Below, piece after piece: positions 17,091-27,200 of a stretch of 64,000 nt of DNA; the first letter of the stretch is position 1; each line of letters opens with the position of its first letter. The notes under the pieces were generated by a model. It was not told the DNA's origin and searched no databases. It was given only the letters and a program-made list of their open reading frames with translations. Source of the stretch: Chlorobium sp. (GTDB lineage Bacteria > Bacteroidota > Chlorobiia > Chlorobiales > Chlorobiaceae); the NCBI GenBank assembly GCA_028280025.1, contig JANQMO010000055.1, positions 1 to 64,000 of the forward strand. The letters run 5' to 3'. The position numbers were made by a program, and so were the translations under genes.

Positions 17091-18677
17091 ATGTCTACAG
17101 CAGGTTGTATTGAAAAAATATTCCCAAGAACATTGTCGCATTCTGTTGCCGCCGATCTTTTTTCAGAGCGCGGCAACCGGGAGGCGTTTGAAAAAGAGCC
17201 GGAAAAGTTTGCGGAATTTCTGCGCGAAAACTTTCCATATCCTTCTGCAATGGCGTTTCTTGCCGATCTGGCCGCCGTCGAGTATGCCTGCTGGAGCGTC
17301 GAGCATATGGAGCGGCAATTCAGCCGTCCGGCTCATGGCGCTGTCATCAATCCGTTGCTGCGGATCGTTCTGGTCAACAATGATGTGACCCCGTTTTTCA
17401 GTGAGGGAAAGACGTTGCCGGCTCCTGGGGAAGTTGAGCCGTATGAGGGCTTTGTGCTTGTGTGGAAAGGGCCGGAGTCCGGCAGGCTCTATGTTGAAAA
17501 GGCGGATGAAGAGATGCTGCTTGCCCTCAAGTTTCTTTCTGAAGAAGAGCCCTGCCTGCGGGGGCATGAACTGAAAGTTGTCAATCAGGCTATTGACTAC
17601 TGCGCTCGCGAGGGGGTTGTCCTGAAAGCTCCCTACCTTGTCTCACGCGCCCGGCAGGGACTTCCTGAAGGGGAGAACATTCCCAAACGTTATGCTACCG
17701 CGTCTGTTTTTACCCTCCAGTGGCATATAACGAACGCATGTGACCTGCATTGCCGGCACTGCTACGACAGGGAAAAACGTTCGCCGCTGACGGCGGAAGA
17801 GGGGTTCAGGATCATCGATGACTTTGACCGTTTTTGTCGGGACATGAATGTTCGCGGTCACATCTGCTTTTCAGGCGGGAACCCGTTCATGTCACCGCAT
17901 TTTTATCGTTTGTACGAGGCAGCGGCGGAAAAGGGGTTCGGATTGTCTCTCCTTGGTAATCCGGTTTCGGAGGAAGAGTTGCAGTGCGTGATCGATATAA
18001 GCACGCCTGAATATTTTCAGGTCAGCCTTGAAGGCCTGGAGGCGCACAACGACTTTATCAGGGGAGAGGGTTTTTACCGGAGGGTAATGGACTTTCTTGC
18101 TCTTCTGAAGAAAAAGCAGCTGCCTTCAGCCGTCATGCTCACACTGACAAAAGCCAACATCGACCAGGTTCTCCCTCTTGCTGACATCCTGCGGGAAAAA
18201 ACGGATTACTTCACCTTCAACCGTCTTTCCCAGGTGGGAGAAGGGGCATCACTTTCCCTGCCTGAATGCGGCCGGTTTCGGTCGTTTCTGGACAGCTACA
18301 CTCGAGCGGCCCGCACCAATCCGGTTGCCGGTTTCAAGGACAATCTCTTCAACATTCTTCGCGAACAGGAAGGTGTTTCTCCTTTTGGCGGCTGCACCGG
18401 TTTCGGCTGCGGTGCGGCATTCAACTTTGTGGCGCTGCTGCCGGACGGAGAGGTGCACGCGTGCCGGAAGTTTCCTTCCCCGATCGGGAATATTCTCGAA
18501 AGCGATTTCGGGACTATCTATGAGTCGCCCGAAGCCAAGCGTTACAGGATGGGGCCGGAACCGTGCAAGGAATGCAGGCTGCGAACGGTTTGCGGAGGCT
18601 GCATGGCTGTGGTTCACGGGATGGGACTCGACCCGTTCAGGGACAAGGACCCGTATTGTTTTATCGATGGCCAGTGA
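17091..18677 (+). CDS. sbtM: radical SAM/SPASM peptide maturase, SbtM-like (528 aa)
   Basis: Radical SAM enzyme expected to modify the Cys-rich peptide encoded upstream. The first 200 residues are a family-specific region without cofactor motifs. The radical SAM core opens with the cluster motif C217-x3-C221-x2-C224 (CDLHCRHCYD), followed by FSGGNPF (the GGE-like motif) near 263. The C-terminal SPASM-type region holds CTGFGC, HACRKFPSPIGN, EPCKECRLRTVCGGC and a terminal PYCF, enough Cys for auxiliary clusters. A strong ribosome site (GGGAGGG) precedes ATG 17091. Assignment to the SbtM (selenobiotic) subgroup rests on length, the long N-terminal region and the neighbouring peptide; the chemistry is inferred. 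Confidence 0.8.
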   Translation: MSTAGCIEKIFPRTLSHSVAADLFSERGNREAFEKEPEKFAEFLRENFPYPSAMAFLADLAAVEYACWSVEHMERQFSRPAHGAVINPLLRIVLVNNDVTPFFSEGKTLPAPGEVEPYEGFVLVWKGPESGRLYVEKADEEMLLALKFLSEEEPCLRGHELKVVNQAIDYCAREGVVLKAPYLVSRARQGLPEGENIPKRYATASVFTLQWHITNACDLHCRHCYDREKRSPLTAEEGFRIIDDFDRFCRDMNVRGHICFSGGNPFMSPHFYRLYEAAAEKGFGLSLLGNPVSEEELQCVIDISTPEYFQVSLEGLEAHNDFIRGEGFYRRVMDFLALLKKKQLPSAVMLTLTKANIDQVLPLADILREKTDYFTFNRLSQVGEGASLSLPECGRFRSFLDSYTRAARTNPVAGFKDNLFNILREQEGVSPFGGCTGFGCGAAFNFVALLPDGEVHACRKFPSPIGNILESDFGTIYESPEAKRYRMGPEPCKECRLRTVCGGCMAVVHGMGLDPFRDKDPYCFIDGQ

Positions 18678-19051
18678 GGATTGTTGATCTGTTTATTTGT
18701 TGAGCTGTTGAATTGTTTATTTGAGGAGTAAGGAGTAGCTCACTTCGTTTCACAGGATTAAGAATTAAGGAGTCAGTTGGTGTTAGGACTTACCGTCTTG
18801 TTCACTGCAGACTGATTTCGGACAATCAAGCTAACCGGTTAACCAGCTAACCAGCTGTCCGGCTATCGAGCTATCCAGCGATAATCTGTTTGTCATCTCC
18901 GACTTTTTCTGTAAGATTAGGGCACCTCTATTACTTTGCTGCGCACCATGATTACTTCGTTGTCCCGACCAAGCCGGGATCGAAATCCTCATGACGTAAT
19001 AGAGGAACCCTTTAGTTCCTGCATTTATCATGAATAGTTACCGGACAAGGC
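18678..19051. repeat. intergenic repeats, including a palindromic element at 18920-19010
   Basis: No gene seen. 18684-18780 holds low-complexity phrases (TTGTTGAGCTGTTGAATTG, AGGAGTAAGGAGTAGCTCACTTCG) that recur at 55805-55935. 18827-18880 holds a GCTAACCAGC-type run. At 18920-19010 a 91-bp element has 15-base ends, GGGCACCTCTATTAC and GTAATAGAGGAACCC (two mismatches), with an internal GTCCCGACCAAGCCGGGAT hairpin. A related element lies at 60831-60944. Confidence 0.6.
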
Positions 19052-20263
19052 ATGTTTGATGAAATCGAGTTTGAAAAGATAAAGCGGCTGCCGAAGTATG
19101 TCTTTGCCGCTGTCGACGAGCTGAAGATGGCTGAGCGGCGCGCAGGAGAGGATGTTATCGATTTTTCCATGGGAAATCCAGACGGCCCTACTCCCCGGCA
19201 CATCATCGAGAAGCTTGTCGAAAGCGTGCAGAAGCCGAAAACGCATGGTTATTCGGTTTCGAAAGGCATCTACAAACTGCGGCTGGCGATCTGCGGCTGG
19301 TACAGGGAAAAATACGGTGTTGAACTCGATGCAGATACCGAGGTTGTCGCTTCCATGGGGTCCAAGGAAGGGTATGTGAACCTCGTTCAGGCCATTACCA
19401 ATCCGGGTGATGTTGCAATGGTTCCCGATCCCTGCTACCCGATCCATTCACAGGCGTTCATTCTGGCCGGCGGCAATGTCCATCGTTTCCGGCTGGTGCT
19501 GAACCGGGATTTCACACCTGACAAGGATGCCTTTTTCCGTAATATCGAGACGGCAATGCGTGAATCCTCTCCAAAGCCGAAATACCTGGTCGTTAATTTT
19601 CCGAACAATCCGACAACGGCAACCGTTGACCTCGATTTTTATGAAAAACTTGTTGCGCTGGCCAGAGAGGAACGGTTTTATATCATCAGCGATATCGCGT
19701 ATGCCGAAATTACCTACGATGGATACAAGGCCCCTTCGATTCTCCAGGTTCCCGGCGCAAAAGATGTAGCCATTGAAAGCTATACCCTTTCGAAAACGTA
19801 CAACATGGCGGGATGGCGGGTAGGTTTTCTTGTCGGCAATCCCAGGCTTGTCGGCGCGCTCACAAGGATCAAAAGCTGGCTCGACTACGGCATGTTCACT
19901 CCCATACAGGTTGCTTCTACAATCGCACTCAACGGAGACCAGTCGTGTGTTGAGGAAATAAGAAAGAACTACAGGAGGCGGAGGGATGTTCTGTTGCAGA
20001 GCTTTGCCAATGCAGGCTGGTCCATTGACAAACCGAAAGCATCGATGTTTGCCTGGGCCAGAATTCCCGAGCCGTTCCGGGAAGCCGGAAGCCTGGAATT
20101 CAGCAAGATACTTTTGAAGGAAGCCAAAATGGCAGTCAGTCCCGGTATAGGATTCGGCCCTTATGGTGACGGATATGTCAGGATCGCCCTCATCGAGAAC
20201 GAGGAGCGTATCCGTCAGGCAGCAAGGAATGTCAAACGCTTTTTGCGAGCCTCTTCGGTATAA
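19052..20263 (+). CDS. alaC: AlaC-like PLP-dependent aminotransferase (403 aa)
   Basis: Class I/II aminotransferase, probably glutamate-pyruvate (alanine-forming) by similarity to E. coli AlaC; LL-diaminopimelate aminotransferase-like activity is the alternative. The N-terminus has RLPKYVFAAVDELKMAERR and DFSMGNPDGPTP, the hallmark of this subgroup. NFPNNPT near 185 binds the substrate carboxylate, YAEI near 216 contacts PLP, and YTLSKTYNMAGWR near 245 carries the PLP lysine. Length is normal and no part is missing. It is convergent with nnr, with a strong hairpin between them. Confidence 0.88.
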   Translation: MFDEIEFEKIKRLPKYVFAAVDELKMAERRAGEDVIDFSMGNPDGPTPRHIIEKLVESVQKPKTHGYSVSKGIYKLRLAICGWYREKYGVELDADTEVVASMGSKEGYVNLVQAITNPGDVAMVPDPCYPIHSQAFILAGGNVHRFRLVLNRDFTPDKDAFFRNIETAMRESSPKPKYLVVNFPNNPTTATVDLDFYEKLVALAREERFYIISDIAYAEITYDGYKAPSILQVPGAKDVAIESYTLSKTYNMAGWRVGFLVGNPRLVGALTRIKSWLDYGMFTPIQVASTIALNGDQSCVEEIRKNYRRRRDVLLQSFANAGWSIDKPKASMFAWARIPEPFREAGSLEFSKILLKEAKMAVSPGIGFGPYGDGYVRIALIENEERIRQAARNVKRFLRASSV

Positions 20264-20279
20264 TCGTTTTGATGTCAAA

Positions 20280-20311
20280 GCAGGGTCACAATGGTTGTAT
20301 AGTGACCCTGC
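20280..20311. terminator. 10-bp perfect stem-loop between convergent genes
   Basis: GCAGGGTCAC at 20280-20289 pairs exactly with GTGACCCTGC at 20302-20311 around a 12-base loop. It lies 16 bases after the aminotransferase stop and 10 bases from the end of the minus-strand nnr gene. A shared bidirectional terminator is likely, although the T runs are weak. Confidence 0.6.
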
Positions 20312-20321
20312 AGGGTGTGTT

Positions 20322-21938
20322 TTACCCTTCCTCTATGTGAAAGATCTCCGATACGGCTTCGGGTATCGCGTTCAGAATATCTTCCGATGACACGAGGCTC
20401 GAAATGTCTTTCGACAGGTCGCCCGCCCGGCCATGGAGCCACGCGCCGGCACCGCCGGCATTGAACGTGTCGGTTCCTTTTGCGGCAAGAGCGGCTATCA
20501 TTCCCGAGAGCACGTCTCCCGAGCCTGCTGTCGAAAGGGCTTCTGTTCCGGTATTGTTGATGAGGACATTGCCGGAAGGATCGGCAAGACAGGTCGGTCC
20601 TCCTTTCAGCAGGACGTTGACATGATGACGGGCGGCATATTCCCTGACCCTTTCGAGAGGTGAGGCAAGTATTTCATCGAGTGTCAGTCCTGTCATTCTG
20701 CTGAATTCGCCTGCATGAGGGGTCAGCAGTATATCGCGGAAATCAAGCGCGTCGAGCGCAAAGCCGCCGCAGGTCAGCGCAAAAAGAGCGTCGGCATCGA
20801 GAATGAGTTTTTTTGAGGCGACAAGCGGATCGGTCAGGAGGTCGCGGAACAGGTCTATGGTATCGCTGTCTCTTCCGAGTCCGCAGCCGATGACGATTGC
20901 ATCTGCCCAGGCGGCTTTTTCCAGAAGGGTGTCGCGATCTCGTCCGATAACCGTTGCAGATGGAACAAGCGTATGCAGAGGTGCGGCAAAATCGGTGGGC
21001 ATGGATGTGCAGACATAACCGGCGCCTGTTTTGACGGCGGCTTTTGTAGTCAGCAGTGCTGCACCGAGCATCGAGCTGTGTTCGTTGACGGAACCGGCAA
21101 TGACAAGAAGCTTGCCGTTGGTGTGTTTTGCTCCACCGGGATCGCGAAGGTGAAAGTGTTCGGCTGCATAGTCCAGATCGGTAAGGTGGCAGCTGATGTC
21201 CTGTAGGATGAATTCCGGTATGGATATCTCAGCAACATGGATATCCCCGCACTGGCGCGGCCCCGAATGAAAGAAGAAGCCGGTTTTCAGGTACGCCATA
21301 CAGACGGTTACGTCTGCATGTATTGACGGTGTTGCCGAAAATCCGGTTGTTGCATCCAGACCGCTGGGAACGTCCAGAGCTATGAGTATGGCAGCACTTC
21401 GTTCACGGATGCTGTTGATCAGTTCAACGGCGCTTCTTACGGGGTTTTTCAGCGGTTCACCTTCTTTTTCAAGGCGGAATCCCGTACCGAGGAGTGAATC
21501 GACAAGTCCGTCGTAGCTGCTTTCGGTGACATGTGGGTGCGCTTCTTCAAGGCTTTTGAAGATTCGTAAGCGTTCGGTATGTGCAGCATATGCTTCCAGG
21601 ATGGAAAGGCCGCCACGGTTCAGTGATGAAAGGGCATCGGAAGGGCCGGTCAGCACGATATCGACCGCCGCACCGAGATTGACGAGGTGCCGGGCGAGCA
21701 CAAAACCGTCTCCGCCGTTGTTTCCTTTTCCGCAGACAACAAGAAAGGAACGGGAGTCAAGCGGGTTTCCTTCTTCTGAAAACAAGTCACCGATGATCCT
21801 TGCCGCTTCACGGCCGGCAAGCTCCATGAGCCGTATTTCATCAGTGTGCAGAAGGGTAACCGTGTCCCGGTCGGCGCGGTTCATCTGTCCGGTTGTCAGT
21901 ACGGGTTGCATCGGGCGATCAGATGGTTTCGATTTCAT
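20322..21938 (-). CDS. nnr: bifunctional NAD(P)H-hydrate epimerase / ADP-dependent dehydratase (538 aa)
   Basis: Repairs hydrated NAD(P)H. The N-terminal YjeF_N epimerase domain (about residues 10-235) has VVCGKGNNGGDGFVLARHL, SLLGTGF and ALDVPSGLDATTG. The C-terminal ribokinase-like dehydratase domain (about 245-530) has AKHTNGKLLVIAG, DADAL, LTPHAGEFSRM and TAGSGDVLSGMIAAL with the catalytic Asp. Fused length is normal. The first codons overlap the 3' end of purL by 20 bases; an internal Met at codon 10 (21911) is an alternative start giving no overlap. Probably co-transcribed with purL and secA. Confidence 0.93.
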   Translation of the reverse strand: MKSKPSDRPMQPVLTTGQMNRADRDTVTLLHTDEIRLMELAGREAARIIGDLFSEEGNPLDSRSFLVVCGKGNNGGDGFVLARHLVNLGAAVDIVLTGPSDALSSLNRGGLSILEAYAAHTERLRIFKSLEEAHPHVTESSYDGLVDSLLGTGFRLEKEGEPLKNPVRSAVELINSIRERSAAILIALDVPSGLDATTGFSATPSIHADVTVCMAYLKTGFFFHSGPRQCGDIHVAEISIPEFILQDISCHLTDLDYAAEHFHLRDPGGAKHTNGKLLVIAGSVNEHSSMLGAALLTTKAAVKTGAGYVCTSMPTDFAAPLHTLVPSATVIGRDRDTLLEKAAWADAIVIGCGLGRDSDTIDLFRDLLTDPLVASKKLILDADALFALTCGGFALDALDFRDILLTPHAGEFSRMTGLTLDEILASPLERVREYAARHHVNVLLKGGPTCLADPSGNVLINNTGTEALSTAGSGDVLSGMIAALAAKGTDTFNAGGAGAWLHGRAGDLSKDISSLVSSEDILNAIPEAVSEIFHIEEG

Positions 21939-24201
21939 CGAGGTGCAGAGCCTCTTCCAGTGCCGGATAATATGCCTGGATCAGCTCCCCGACGGTAAAT
22001 GAAAGGACTGTTTTTCCGTTTATCTCCAGTGAGGCGTTGTTTTTCCGGACCTGCCCGATGACCCTGGCAGGGATGTCATTCTTTGCGGCGGTCTCGATTA
22101 CCCGGACAGCGTTTTCAGGATCGACGCTCAAGAGGACGCGGCCTTGTGCTTCGGAGAACAGAAGTTCCTGGAGAATGGCGGGGCCATGTTCGGTGATCTC
22201 GAAATCGACGGCGAAACCGAGCGGATCATCCAGGTTCATGACTGCTTTTTCGGCAAGGGCTGTGAACATGCCCCCATCGGATACATCGTGTGCTGAATGC
22301 AGAAGACCGGACGATGCAAGTGAGACAAGAAGTTTCTGGAGCCTGTGTTCATGGTCGAGATCGAATGACGGCGCATCCCGGCCGGGGGTTCCATACTGCA
22401 TGACAAGGTATTCGGAACCGTCGAGCGAGAGCACGGGATCGCCAAGAAGGAGTATTGCGTCACCGGGCGTTGTGAATGTCGAGCCGGTCAGGTGGTCGAT
22501 TGAGTCGAGAAGGCCGATCATGCCGATAACGGGAGTGGGGTAGACCGCCGTTCCTGTCAGTGACGACTCGTTGTAAAAGCTGACGTTGCCGCCGGTTACG
22601 GGTGTGTTGAAAGCTCTGCATGCCGTCCCCATTCCTTCGACCGATGCCTTGAACTGATAGTAGACATCGGGTTTGTAGGGATTGCCGAAGTTGAGGCAGT
22701 TGGTGATCGCAAGCGGTACTGCTCCCGAGCAGGCGATGTTTCTGGCACATTCCGCTACCGCTATCATGCCGCCTTTGTTCGGGTTGAGGTAGACATAGCG
22801 CGCATTGCAGTCGGTTTTCATCGCAAGCGCCCTGGATGTTCCCTTGATACGGATGACGGCTGCGTCGGTCCGGCCGGCTGGAGTGACGGTATTGGTCTGC
22901 ACCATGGAGTCGTATTGCTGATAGACCCACTGCTTGCTGGCTATGTTCGGTCTTGACAGAAGCCGGAGACAGAGCCGGTGAAGATCGAGCGAGCTGTCGG
23001 GGAGCGGTGATGCAGGTGCCGTGTCCGGTTTTTTCTCTGCTGCTTCACGGATATAGACAGGCGCTCCGCCTCCCAGCACGAGAGATTCTGCCGGTATGTC
23101 GGCGACGACCGTGCCTTTGTGACTGACCCTGAGATGGTTGTCGGAGGTAACCCGGCCAATGACAACGGCGTGAATATCCCATTTGCGGTACACATCGATG
23201 ATCTCGTTTTCGAATCCTTTTGCGGCAACGACAAGCATCCGTTCCTGGGATTCCGACAGCATGATCTCATAGGCGCTCATATCGTTTTCACGGACAGGCA
23301 CCAGGTCCAGGTCGATTGCGATGCCGCCTTTGCCGTTCTTGCCGATACCCCTGGCGCTCATTTCCGAGGTGGAACTCGTGAGCCCTGCCGCCCCCATGTC
23401 CTGAAGACCGACAACATGTCCGGTGGCAATGGCTTCGAGCGTGGCTTCCAGGAGCAGCTTTTCGGCAAAGGGATCTCCCACCTGGACGCTCGGCCTTTTA
23501 TCTTCAGAAGCCTCGCTGAGATCTTCCGACGCGAACGTCGCCCCATGGATGCCGTCCTTGCCGGTGGCCGAACCGACAATAAGGACCGGGTTATCTTCCC
23601 CTTCGGCGGTTGCGCTGACGGTATCGTCATGACGGACGATACCGACCGACATGGCGTTGACCAGGGGGTTGCCGGTGTAGCAGTCTTCAAAATAGATCTC
23701 GCCTCCGATTGTCGGTACCCCGAACGAGTTGCCGTAATCACCGATTCCCCTGACGACTCCATCGACAAGGTAGCGTACTCTGGGGTCCTTGGGAGAGCCG
23801 AAGCGCAGGGAATTCAATGAGGCGACAGGTCGTGCGCCCATGGTGAAAATGTCGCGGTGAATACCGCCGACACCGGTCGCTGCCCCCTGGTAGGGTTCGA
23901 CGGCCGACGGATGGTTGTGGGACTCGATCTTGAAAGCCACGGCAAGGTTGTCCCCGATGTCGACCAGCCCGGCATTCTCTTCGCCGGCGGACGTCAGGAG
24001 CGCCCCTCCTTCCCTGGGGAGGGTTTTCAGCACGGCAATGGAGTTCTTGTAGCTGCAGTGTTCGGACCACATCACGGAAAATATGCCGAGCTCCGTGAAT
24101 GTCGGGGTGCGGCCGAGTATTTCCAGAATGTTGTCGTACTCCTCCTGGTTGAGTCCGTGTTCTCTGGCGAGTTCAAATGTTACGTCCGGTTCTGTGTGCA
24201 T
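21919..24201 (-). CDS. purL: phosphoribosylformylglycinamidine synthase, small PurL type (760 aa)
   Basis: ATP-dependent conversion of FGAR to FGAM in purine synthesis, working with separate PurS and PurQ subunits (not in this window). The length is that of the small PurL class, without a glutaminase domain. Visible motifs: MWSEHCSYKNS near 45, KIESHNHPSAVEPYQGAATGVGG near 92-114, DMGAAGLTSS and GNVSFYNES near 545, and SDGG near 645. Two AIRS-like halves are complete. It lies 33 bp downstream of secA on the same strand. Confidence 0.95.
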   Translation of the reverse strand: MHTEPDVTFELAREHGLNQEEYDNILEILGRTPTFTELGIFSVMWSEHCSYKNSIAVLKTLPREGGALLTSAGEENAGLVDIGDNLAVAFKIESHNHPSAVEPYQGAATGVGGIHRDIFTMGARPVASLNSLRFGSPKDPRVRYLVDGVVRGIGDYGNSFGVPTIGGEIYFEDCYTGNPLVNAMSVGIVRHDDTVSATAEGEDNPVLIVGSATGKDGIHGATFASEDLSEASEDKRPSVQVGDPFAEKLLLEATLEAIATGHVVGLQDMGAAGLTSSTSEMSARGIGKNGKGGIAIDLDLVPVRENDMSAYEIMLSESQERMLVVAAKGFENEIIDVYRKWDIHAVVIGRVTSDNHLRVSHKGTVVADIPAESLVLGGGAPVYIREAAEKKPDTAPASPLPDSSLDLHRLCLRLLSRPNIASKQWVYQQYDSMVQTNTVTPAGRTDAAVIRIKGTSRALAMKTDCNARYVYLNPNKGGMIAVAECARNIACSGAVPLAITNCLNFGNPYKPDVYYQFKASVEGMGTACRAFNTPVTGGNVSFYNESSLTGTAVYPTPVIGMIGLLDSIDHLTGSTFTTPGDAILLLGDPVLSLDGSEYLVMQYGTPGRDAPSFDLDHEHRLQKLLVSLASSGLLHSAHDVSDGGMFTALAEKAVMNLDDPLGFAVDFEITEHGPAILQELLFSEAQGRVLLSVDPENAVRVIETAAKNDIPARVIGQVRKNNASLEINGKTVLSFTVGELIQAYYPALEEALHLDEIETI

Positions 24202-24234
24202 AATGGTTCAGGCGAAGGTTCCCGCATACGGCTC

Positions 24235-27200
24235 TTATTTGCCGCAGCAGTTCTTGTACTTTTTGCCGCTGCCGCACGGGCAGGGGTCGTTTCTTCCGGG
24301 TGTTTTTTCCGCCCTGACAGGACGGGGAGCTTCCTGAGGCTGTTCAGCGTCTCCTCGTTTGCGGCCGGCGGTGCCGTCGTTTCCGGAAGAGGCCTGGCCG
24401 GAGTCTTCATAGACGTTTGCAGCCTCCTCGTGCTGAGCGACGAGGCGGTCCTTCCTGACTTGTGATCTTTTCTGTTCAGCCTCGATCCTCTGTTGATCTT
24501 CTTCGGTGACCGGAAAGAGCTTGAAGGCAAGGGAGAGCGTCTGGAGCTCGATTTCGGCAAGCATGGCAAGGAAAAGCTTGTAGGCTTCCTGCTTGTATTC
24601 GAGCAGCGGGTCTTTCTGTCCGTAAGCCCGGAGATTGATGCCCTCTTTGAGTGTATCGATCTCCCTGAGATGTTCACGCCACTTCTGGTCGATAACGTTC
24701 AGCACGGCATATTTTTCGATCTGGCGCATGATATCGGCGGGAATTGCCGCTTCTTTCCGTTTATAGAAATCTACGGCTGCGCTGAAGAGGTTTTCAGCGG
24801 TTGTTTCCGTACCGTCGGACTCAAACGTTTCGGCATCGATCCTGAATTCAACGGAAAGGTCTTTGAGAACCTGCTCCTCGAGTCCCTGACCGTCGAAGTC
24901 GCGTGTATAACGGTTGACGATGTTTTCTGTGTAATCGCGGAGGAGATCCAGGATATCGGCCGTGAGCCTGTTTTTTGTCAGGGCGCTGCGGCGGCGCTTG
25001 TAGATGACATCGCGTTGCTGGTTGAGTACGTCATCGTATTCGAGGAGGCGTTTTCGTATCGCGAAGTTCTGTTCCTCCACTTTTTTCTGCGCACGCTCGA
25101 TCGAGCGGGTGACCATGGAGTGCTCGATGATATCGCCTTCTTCATGGCCGAGCCTGTCCATAACGGCAATAACCCTGTCGGAGCCGAAAAGGCGCATCAG
25201 GTTGTCTTCGAGGGAAACATAGAAAATCGATTCACCCGGATCGCCCTGACGTCCCGATCTTCCGCGAAGCTGCCGGTCGATTCTTCTGGATTCATGTCTT
25301 TCAGAGCCGAGAATGAAAAGTCCTCCCAGCTCTCGTATGCCCTGGCCCAGCTTGATGTCCGTGCCTCGTCCCGCCATGTTGGTCGCTATGGTGACAGCTC
25401 CGTTCTGTCCGGCGGAAGCCACGATTTCAGCTTCACGCTCATGCTGCTTTGCGTTCAGGACACTGTGGGTGATTTTTTTCGCCCGGAGCATTCTCGAAAG
25501 GGTTTCGGAAACTTCGACGCTCGCGGTTCCGACAAGAACCGGCTGTCCTTTTTTCTGCAGATCGATGATCCTGCCGATGATTGCGGCGTATTTCTCCCTT
25601 CGCGTCTTGAAAACGTAGTCATCCTGGTCCTTGCGTACGACAGGCTTGTTTGTCGGAATGACAATGACATCGAGTTTGTAGATGTCGAAAAACTCGGCTG
25701 ATTCCGTTTCGGCCGTACCGGTCATGCCGGCAAGTTTTTTGTAAAGGCGGAAAAAGTTCTGGATCGTAATTGTCGCCAGGGTCTGTGTTTCTCCCTCGAT
25801 CTTGACGTTTTCCTTTGCCTCGATGGCCTGATGGAGCCCGTCGCTGTAACGGCGCCCGGGGAGGATACGGCCGGTGAACTCGTCGACGATCATGACCTGG
25901 CCGTTCTGAACGACATACTCATCGTCTTTTTCAAACAGCGAGTATGCCTTGAGCAGCTGGCTGATGTTGTGAATTTTTTCCGATCGTTCCGAGTACAGCC
26001 GGTATACCTCGTCTTTTTTCCGGATTCTTTCCTTTGCGTCGAGCGACGGATCACTTTCAATCGAGGCAACCTCTGCGCCTACGTCCGGAACAAGAAAGAG
26101 ATCGCTGTCCTGCTGGCTGAGTTTGCTCAGAAAATCACGGCCCTTGTCGGTAAGATCGATGGAGCCTGATTTTTCGTCGATCGAAAAGTACAGCTCGTCG
26201 TCAACTTCATGCATGCGGCGGGCATTGTCCTTGAGGTATTCGTTTTCCACGCTCTGCATGAGCTTTGCCATACCTGTCTGGGAAAGAAGCTTGATCAGGC
26301 GCGTATTCTTCGGCTGGCCTCGTTTGGAGCGGAGAAGGCAAAGCCCGGCCTCGAAATTGTCGGTGTCTTTTTTGACGGTTTTTTCCGCCTCGGTGAGATA
26401 GCCTGCAACAAGGTTCTGTTGCGCTTTAACCAGGCGTTCCACCCACGGTTTGATCTCGTTGTATTTGCTGGTATCCGAGTTCGGCACGGGACCCGAAATG
26501 ATCAGAGGTGTCCGCGCCTCGTCGATCAGTACGCTGTCGACTTCATCGACAATGGCGTAAAAGTAGTCGCGCTGCACAAGTTCTTCGGTAGAACCGGCCA
26601 TGTTGTCACGGAGGTAATCGAAACCGAATTCGTTATTGGTGCCGTAGGTGATATCACAGGCGTACTCGCGTTTTCTTTCCTCAGGGCGCATTCTGCTGAG
26701 AATGACCCCGGTCGTGACCCCGTGGAAAGAGAATATGGGATTCATCCATTCCCGGTCGCGCTGGGCGAGATAATCGTTGACGGTAACGATATGTACGCCG
26801 CGTCCCGTAAGGGCGTTGAGGAATGCCGGCAGCGTCGATACAAGCGTTTTTCCTTCTCCGGTGGCCATTTCCGCAATTTTGCCCTGATGAAGGACGATTC
26901 CGCCGATAAGCTGAACATCATAGGGGATCATGTCCCAGGTCATGGTGTGTCCCATGACTTCATAGGTGTGTCCCTTGAGCCTCCTGCAGGTATCCTTTAC
27001 AATGGCGAATGTTTCCGGGAGAATCTCTTCGAGCGCCAGAGCGGTCTCGCTTTCCAGGCGATTGTCAAGCTCTTCGATCGCTGAACCGGCAGCTTCGATC
27101 TCCTTTATCGGGAGATCGGGGTTTTCAAGCATCGACTGCAGGTCGATTTTTTCCTTTTCAATCCCGTTCAGTCTTTCCTGCAATGATGATCTGAGGGAAC

